DNA of 28,798 bases, from contig CAZTAL010000129.1 in the NCBI GenBank assembly GCA_964611525.1, positions 1 to 28,798 of the forward strand, read 5' to 3'. The notes below the pieces were generated by a model. That model was not told the origin of the DNA. It did no database searches and saw only the letters and a program-made list of their open reading frames with translations. Origin of the DNA: JAAYJR01 sp964611525 (GTDB taxonomy: Bacteria; Bacteroidota; Bacteroidia; Bacteroidales; Prolixibacteraceae). Of the stretch, positions 24,694-28,798 are shown piece after piece (positions within the stretch are counted from its first letter, which is position 1; the number at the start of each line of letters is the position of its first letter). A program made the position numbers and the translations under genes.

Positions 24694-25302
24694 ATGGCAA
24701 GATATAGAGGACCAAAATCTAAAATAGCCCGTAAATTTGGTGAACCCATTTTCGGACCGGATAAAGTTTTCGAGCACAAGAATTATCCTCCTGGTATGCA
24801 TGGCATGTCGGCCAGAAGGAGGAAAAAATCAGAATATGGGCTTCAGTTAAGTGAGAAACAAAAAGCAAAATATACTTACGGCATCCTTGAAAAACAGTTT
24901 CGTAATCTGTTTGAAAAGGCATCTTCGGCTAAAGGTGTGACCGGTGAAGTTTTGTTGCAATTGCTCGAATCAAGACTTGATAATGTGGTATTTCGTTTGG
25001 GAATTGCTAAAACCAGGGCTGCTGCCCGTCAATTTGTTACTCACAGGCATATAATTGTAAACGGGAAAGTCGTAAATATTCCCTCCTACCTGGTCAAACC
25101 GGGTGATATTGTCGGAGTGAGAGAAAAATCAAAAGCTATGGAGGAAATTAGTAACTCTTTGCTATCGCGTAGGAGCGCTCATTATGGTTGGCTCGAATGG
25201 GACAATAACCAATTGGCCGGAAAATTTCTGAATCGCCCTGAACGTGAAGAAATACCTGAAAATATCAAAGAACAACTTATCGTGGAGTTGTATTCAAAAT
25301 AA
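24694..25302 (+). CDS. rpsD: 30S ribosomal protein uS4, zinc-free form
   Basis: A 202-residue assembly initiator and fidelity protein. The N-terminus (MARYRGPKSKIARKFGE) has no Cys, so it is the zinc-free form. The S4 RNA-binding domain is clear: LESRLDNVVFRLGIAKTRAA, RQFVTHRHIIVNGKVVNIPS and KPGDIVGVRE. In E. coli S4 represses the alpha operon. An independent paralog elsewhere cannot be excluded. Confidence 0.98.
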   Translation: MARYRGPKSKIARKFGEPIFGPDKVFEHKNYPPGMHGMSARRRKKSEYGLQLSEKQKAKYTYGILEKQFRNLFEKASSAKGVTGEVLLQLLESRLDNVVFRLGIAKTRAAARQFVTHRHIIVNGKVVNIPSYLVKPGDIVGVREKSKAMEEISNSLLSRRSAHYGWLEWDNNQLAGKFLNRPEREEIPENIKEQLIVELYSK

Positions 25303-25320
25303 TAAATACCAAAGGATATT

Positions 25321-26313
25321 ATGGCAATATTAGCATTCCAGAAACCCGACAAAGTTATAATGATTGAATCTGAGGATAAATTCGGAAAATTCGAATTTCG
25401 TCCTTTGGAACCAGGTTATGGCATTACAATTGGTAATGCTTTGCGAAGAATTTTATTGTCTTCACTTGAGGGATATGCAATCAATACTGTAAAAATTGAT
25501 GGAGTTGATCATGAGTTTTCTACGATTAAAGGAGTTATTGAAGATGTGACGGATATTATTTTGAATCTCAAGCAGATCAGGTTCAAAAATGAGATTGAGG
25601 ATTTTGACAGTGAAAAGGTAATGGTATCAATAACCGGAAAGGAAGAGTTCAAAGCAGGTGATATCAATCAGTTCATGACAGGCTTCAGGGTATTGAATCC
25701 TGATCTGGTTATATGCCGAATGGAACCGGATGTTAAAATTAAAATGGAACTGACGATAAACAAGGGGCGTGGCTATGTTCCTGCTGTTGAGAACAAACCC
25801 ATGGAAACTGAATTCGGGCTTATTCCGGTTGACTCAATATATACACCTATTAAAAAGGTTAAATATTCGGTTGAAAATTACCGTGTCGAGCAGAAGACCG
25901 ATTATGAAAAGTTGATTTTTGAAATTACCACAGATGGTTCCATACTTCCTCAGGATGCACTTAAGGAGGCAGCTAAGATTCTTATTTATCATTTTATGTT
26001 ATTTTCCGATGAGAAAATTACCCTTGATTCTGATGAAAAATTTGCTAATGAGGAATTTGATGAAGAGGTACTTCACATGCGTCAGTTGTTGAAAACCAAA
26101 TTAGTTGACTTGGATCTTTCAGTAAGAGCTCTAAACTGCTTAAAAGCTGCGGATGTCGATACGCTGGGTGATTTGGTCACTTACAACAGAAATGATCTGT
26201 TGAAATTCCGTAATTTTGGTAAAAAATCACTTACTGAACTCGATGAATTACTTGAAAATATGGGATTGAGCTTTGGAATGGATATAAGTAAGTATAAACT
26301 TGACAAGGAATAA
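25321..26313 (+). CDS. rpoA: RNA polymerase subunit alpha
   Basis: A 330-residue alpha subunit. The N-terminal assembly domain has the conserved FEFRPLEPGYGITIGNALRR segment and SSLEGYAI. The acidic linker follows (about 230-245), then the DNA- and activator-binding C-terminal domain with LDLSVRALNCLKAADVDTLG and LKFRNFGKKSLTELDELL. AAAGGA lies close before the ATG, but only weakly resembles a Shine-Dalgarno site. It precedes rplQ by 6 bp. Confidence 0.99.
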   Translation: MAILAFQKPDKVIMIESEDKFGKFEFRPLEPGYGITIGNALRRILLSSLEGYAINTVKIDGVDHEFSTIKGVIEDVTDIILNLKQIRFKNEIEDFDSEKVMVSITGKEEFKAGDINQFMTGFRVLNPDLVICRMEPDVKIKMELTINKGRGYVPAVENKPMETEFGLIPVDSIYTPIKKVKYSVENYRVEQKTDYEKLIFEITTDGSILPQDALKEAAKILIYHFMLFSDEKITLDSDEKFANEEFDEEVLHMRQLLKTKLVDLDLSVRALNCLKAADVDTLGDLVTYNRNDLLKFRNFGKKSLTELDELLENMGLSFGMDISKYKLDKE

Positions 26314-26319
26314 AAGATA

Positions 26320-27069
26320 ATGAGGCACAATAAGAAATTTAATCATTTAAGCCGTACCAGCGCTCATCGTAAAGCTATGCTGTCTAATATGGCCAGTTCC
26401 CTGATCGAAAGTAAAAGGATCACAACGACTGTTGCCAAAGCCAAAGAATTGCGTACTTATGTAGAGCCGCTCATCACAAAAGCGAAGAATGATACCACCC
26501 ATTCACGCAGAATGGTTTTTCGTTATCTGCAAAATAAAAATGCAGTATCTGAATTATTTAGGGAAGTAGCCGATAAAGTGGGTGACCGGCCGGGAGGATA
26601 TACACGTATTCTAAGAACAGGAAACCGTCTTGGAGATAATGCGGAAATGTGTATAATTGAGTTGGTAGATTATAATGAAGCTATGCTTGCATCCAAAGAA
26701 GAGGAGACCGCAAAACCCAAACGTCGCCGTTCGAGACGTAGCGGAAGCGGTAAAAAAGCTAAATCAAGTACCAGGGAAACTGGCAAAGAGATGAAAAAAG
26801 GCACAGAAAGGGAAGAAGCTGGCAATTTGAAAAAGGAAAAACCTGAAGCAGAAAAAGATAAAAAGCAAGAAGATCTGTTAACTGATCAAAAATCTGAAGA
26901 GAAGAAAGAGAAACCTCCGGCTGAAGAAAATAATGATTCAGAAGGCATTAAAAATAAAACAGAAGAAGGGAAGGTGTCTGAAAGTAAAAAACCGGAAACC
27001 CCTGAAAATGAAGCAAGTGATGAGGATGAACAGGCATCCGGAGATGCAAAGAATAAAATGGAAGACTAA
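26320..27069 (+). CDS. rplQ: 50S ribosomal protein bL17 with long charged C-terminal tail
   Basis: A 249-residue protein. Residues 1-122 are the L17 core (MRHNKKFNHLSRTSAHRKAM, SSLIESKRITTTVAKAKELR, GGYTRILRTGNRLGDNAEMC). The rest is a low-complexity tail. It is first Arg/Lys-rich (KPKRRRSRRSGSGKKAKSS, about 132-150), then mixed Glu/Lys and increasingly acidic (NEASDEDEQASGD near the end). The usual bacterial length is about 120-130; extensions are known in Bacteroidota, but this one doubles the protein. The tail is probably disordered. The gene is followed by the repeated structured element and a terminator. Confidence 0.97.
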   Translation: MRHNKKFNHLSRTSAHRKAMLSNMASSLIESKRITTTVAKAKELRTYVEPLITKAKNDTTHSRRMVFRYLQNKNAVSELFREVADKVGDRPGGYTRILRTGNRLGDNAEMCIIELVDYNEAMLASKEEETAKPKRRRSRRSGSGKKAKSSTRETGKEMKKGTEREEAGNLKKEKPEAEKDKKQEDLLTDQKSEEKKEKPPAEENNDSEGIKNKTEEGKVSESKKPETPENEASDEDEQASGDAKNKMED

Positions 27070-27071
27070 CA

Positions 27072-27210
27072 CTATATATTAGTCCGCCCACAAAGTCGCG
27101 AGTCTGGTTTAGAAGGTTTTCTGCCAGATTTATAAATGTGAGTTTACTATTAATTCGTAAATAATTATTTAAAGGGCAAGCAAAATGCATTAAGCGGACT
27201 TTACGGATAG
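27072..27210 (+). repeat. Repeated structured intergenic element, copy B (downstream of rplQ)
   Basis: It shares four blocks with copy A in the same order: AAATGTGAGTTTACT (27134), TCGTAAAT (27155), AGGGCAAGCA (27173) and AGCGGACTTTA (27193). Start-to-start spacing of blocks 2-3 and 3-4 is the same as in copy A (18 and 20 nt). The closing stem is AGTCCGC/GCGGACT (27081-27087/27194-27200) plus CTAT/ATAG outside. Hairpin 1 is TCTGG/CCAGA (27103-27107/27124-27128), different in sequence from copy A but still paired. Hairpin 2 is TTTAC/GTAAA (27143-27147/27157-27161). It lies in the 3' untranslated region of the alpha operon. Confidence 0.7.
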
Positions 27211-27227
27211 AATTTGTTAATAAATAG

Positions 27228-27254
27228 ACCGTTTAGAAATAACCGGTTTTTTTT
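27228..27254 (+). terminator. Rho-independent terminator after rplQ
   Basis: ACCGTT pairs with AACCGGT with one bulged C, around a short A/T loop, and runs into eight T residues (27247-27254). The position after the last ribosomal gene and the repeated element supports termination of the whole block. Confidence 0.65.
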
Positions 27255-27329
27255 ATTGTAAATTTGAGCAAAGAAATGGAAAATCTGTTAACTTTATGGC
27301 TATATTTTTAACTAATAATAATAAAAAAA

Positions 27330-28331
27330 ATGAATAAATCCGGGTCGTTAAACGGTATTTCGCGCCGTAAGTTCATTAAAAATGCATCTGCCGCAACAGT
27401 AGTATTATCAACTTTGCCTGCAGGTTTTGTAGGTTCATTTCCAGAAAATCAAAAACCTGATTCCAACTTTGGTGGGGTTCAGATTGGGGCTATTACTTAT
27501 AGTTGGCGTAGTATGCCTTCTTCTGCTGAAGATATTTTAAAATATTGTGTTGAGGGGGGCATTAGTTCTATTGAATTAATGGGAAATGTTGCTGAAGATT
27601 ATGCTGGAATACCGGCAATGCCACCACGTCCTCCTCGCGGAGCCAGCCTTTCAGATAAGGAAAGGGCTGAATATCAAAAAGCAGTTAAAGAAGCTGAGGA
27701 GAAAAGGCGTGATTGGCGTCTGTCTGTATCGATGAAAAAATACAGGGAACTAAGTAAAATGTTCAGGAAAGCCGGTGTAAATATTCATATAGTTAAGTTT
27801 TCTCCGGCGAATTGGACAGATGAGGAGATTGATTATGCTTTTAAAGCGACTAAAGTTTTAGGTGCAAAAGGAATTACAAATGAAATAGGACATGAAGCCT
27901 GCATGCGGCTGGGGAAATTTGCCAGGAAACATAACATGTACGCTATTTATCATAATCATTTACAACCTGGAGAACCCGGGTTCAGTTTTGATGACTTTTT
28001 AGCATATTCGCCCAATAATATGCTGAATTTTGATGCAGGACATTATTTCGGGGCAACTGGAGAAGATCCTTGTAACCTTATAGAGAGGTTACATAGCCGT
28101 ATTTTCAGTATTCACCTTAAAGATAAAACCGGACCTGATTCACAGCCTCCAAATACAAATACATCGTGGGGTGAAGGAGAGACGCCTATTGCCGGTATGT
28201 TAAAATTGATTCAAAGGGAAAAATGGCCTATTTATTGTGACATTGAACTGGAATATCCTATCCCTGAAGGATCAAATGCCCAAAAAGAGGTAATTCGGTG
28301 TGTGAATTATTGTAAAAGTATTCTGTTATAG
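27330..28331 (+). CDS. Tat-type secreted sugar phosphate isomerase/epimerase-like TIM barrel
   Basis: A 333-residue protein of the xylose isomerase-like/AP endonuclease 2 barrel superfamily. The N-terminus has a twin-arginine signal (SRRKFIK, 11-17, then a hydrophobic stretch), so the protein probably acts in the periplasm. Likely metal ligands are E82 (IELMG), the YHNH segment (207-210), D235 and H238 (FDAGH), HLKD (262-265) and E306 (DIELEYP). A Pro-rich then charged insertion lies at about 96-130. The sugar or cyclitol substrate is unknown. It follows the rplQ terminator and is not co-transcribed with ribosomal genes; a role with the glycan-active sulfatases is speculative. Confidence 0.88.
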   Translation: MNKSGSLNGISRRKFIKNASAATVVLSTLPAGFVGSFPENQKPDSNFGGVQIGAITYSWRSMPSSAEDILKYCVEGGISSIELMGNVAEDYAGIPAMPPRPPRGASLSDKERAEYQKAVKEAEEKRRDWRLSVSMKKYRELSKMFRKAGVNIHIVKFSPANWTDEEIDYAFKATKVLGAKGITNEIGHEACMRLGKFARKHNMYAIYHNHLQPGEPGFSFDDFLAYSPNNMLNFDAGHYFGATGEDPCNLIERLHSRIFSIHLKDKTGPDSQPPNTNTSWGEGETPIAGMLKLIQREKWPIYCDIELEYPIPEGSNAQKEVIRCVNYCKSILL

Positions 28332-28354
28332 ATTTTCATAATCATACTTTTGTG

Positions 28355-28483
28355 TGAAACGAGTCATGCATTGTAATATATATATGTAAAACATTTTTTA
28401 TGACGAGTTCTATCTCATACCTTTGAAGATTATTAATAATAATGAGATAAATTTTTTGAATAAAAAAATATATGCTCGTTTCA
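28355..28483. repeat. Nested inverted repeats downstream of the isomerase gene
   Basis: Outer arms TGAAACGAG-T-CAT (28355-28367) and ATGCTCGTTTCA (28472-28483) pair over 12 bp with one bulge. Inner arms TATCTCAT (28411-28418) and ATGAGATA (28442-28449) pair perfectly. None of the conserved blocks of copies A and B is present. Confidence 0.5.
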
Positions 28484-28504
28484 TTTTAGATTTTTAATGT
28501 ACTA

Positions 28505-28646
28505 TTTGGAGTCCTGAAAGTTTGAATCTTGAAGACCTTTGGAATCCTTTTGGAATCTTGAATCTTGAATCCGAAAGACCTTTGGAATCTTGAAGATTAG
28601 AATCTTGAATTTGGAATTTGGAATTGGGAATTGGGAATCCCTTTGG
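28505..28646. repeat. Degenerate heptad-like tandem repeats
   Basis: Interspersed units TTGAATC, TTGGAAT and TTGGGAA recur about every seven bases. A longer direct repeat, GACCTTTGGAATC, occurs twice (from 28534 and 28577). It is noncoding in appearance. Confidence 0.7.
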
Positions 28647-28760
28647 TGATTTACAGTTTTTATTATTTAGACCACGAGGGTGAAATATTTTCTCACCTTA
28701 GGCATTATTACGAAACAACCTGAACATTTAGGCTTGTTCTTTTTGCTTTTTACTGCATTA

Positions 28761-28798
28761 AAATTTTTCGCCATAGCTATGGCTATGCCTCAAAATTT
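28761..28798. repeat. Palindrome flanked by inverted arms at the window edge
   Basis: GCCATAGCTATGGC (28770-28783) is a perfect 14-bp palindrome. AAATTTT (28761-28767) and AAAATTT (28792-28798) form a flanking inverted pair cut by the window end. It could be a terminator shared by convergent genes or the edge of a repeat element. Confidence 0.5.

Larger units (their letters stand above)
28332..28798. other. 467-bp terminal noncoding region with several repeats
   Basis: No gene is supported. From left to right it holds nested inverted repeats (28355-28483), degenerate tandem repeats (28505-28646), a hairpin AGGGTGA/TCACCTT (28677-28683/28693-28699, one G-U) and a palindrome at the window edge. 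Two TAnnTTTG boxes (28345, 28418) lack a good TTTG partner. Confidence 0.75.

Noticed and set aside
27263..27296. Promoter for the isomerase gene (TTTG and TAACTTTA)
   Set aside because: The spacing is 22 nt and the -7 box lacks the final G, so the match is too weak to call.

Overview
The window is chromosomal DNA of a Bacteroidota bacterium, probably a sulfatase-rich, polysaccharide-degrading member of the Bacteroidales/Marinilabiliales side. The evidence is direct: promoter boxes match the phylum consensus (TTTG, about 19 nt, TAnnTTTG), most start codons lack a Shine-Dalgarno sequence, L36/S14/S4 are zinc-free forms, L3 carries GASSW where E. coli has the methylated Gln region, L17 has a long tail, and lipoprotein sulfatases are present. 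There are no tRNA, rRNA or CRISPR arrays.

Layout. (1) 1-4632: three formylglycine sulfatases on the + strand, the first cut by the window edge; the first and third are close relatives, the second is divergent. A frameshifted ORF relic may lie between the first two. (2) 4677-8707: a peptide exporter, made of a C39-peptidase ABC transporter and an HlyD-type adaptor. The two genes are separated by a 480-bp cassette that carries a GxxExxY (PD-(D/E)XK-like) gene between about 40-bp imperfect terminal inverted repeats. (3) 8708-9199: a long leader with tandem promoter boxes. (4) 9200-27069: the str, S10, spc and alpha ribosomal operons as one co-oriented block: rpsL, rpsG, fusA, rpsJ, rplC, rplD, rplW, rplB, rpsS, rplV, rpsC, rplP, rpmC, rpsQ, rplN, rplX, rplE, rpsN, rpsH, rplF, rplR, rpsE, rpmD, rplO, secY, infA, rpmJ, rpsM, rpsK, rpsD, rpoA, rplQ. 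tuf is not between fusA and rpsJ, and map and adk are not between secY and infA; the secY-infA gap instead holds AT-rich DNA and a new promoter. A terminator follows rplQ. (5) 27330-28331: a Tat-type secreted sugar phosphate isomerase/epimerase-like protein, then 467 bp of noncoding DNA with nested inverted repeats, heptad-like tandem repeats and a palindrome.

The coding content is mostly conventional; the unusual material lies between the genes. Two elements, one between rplF and rplR (20117-20242) and one after rplQ (27072-27210), share four conserved blocks in the same order with nearly constant spacing. Their hairpin 1 stems differ in sequence but both pair, which is the signature of a structured RNA. 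A third, weaker relative sits between rpsS and rplV, and another folded spacer lies between rpsL and rpsG, where E. coli S7 acts as a translational repressor. Other signals are the inverted-repeat cassette inside the exporter operon, a perfect 17-bp triplicate between rplO and secY, and a lone strong Shine-Dalgarno sequence before rplF. All functional readings of these noncoding signals are inference.
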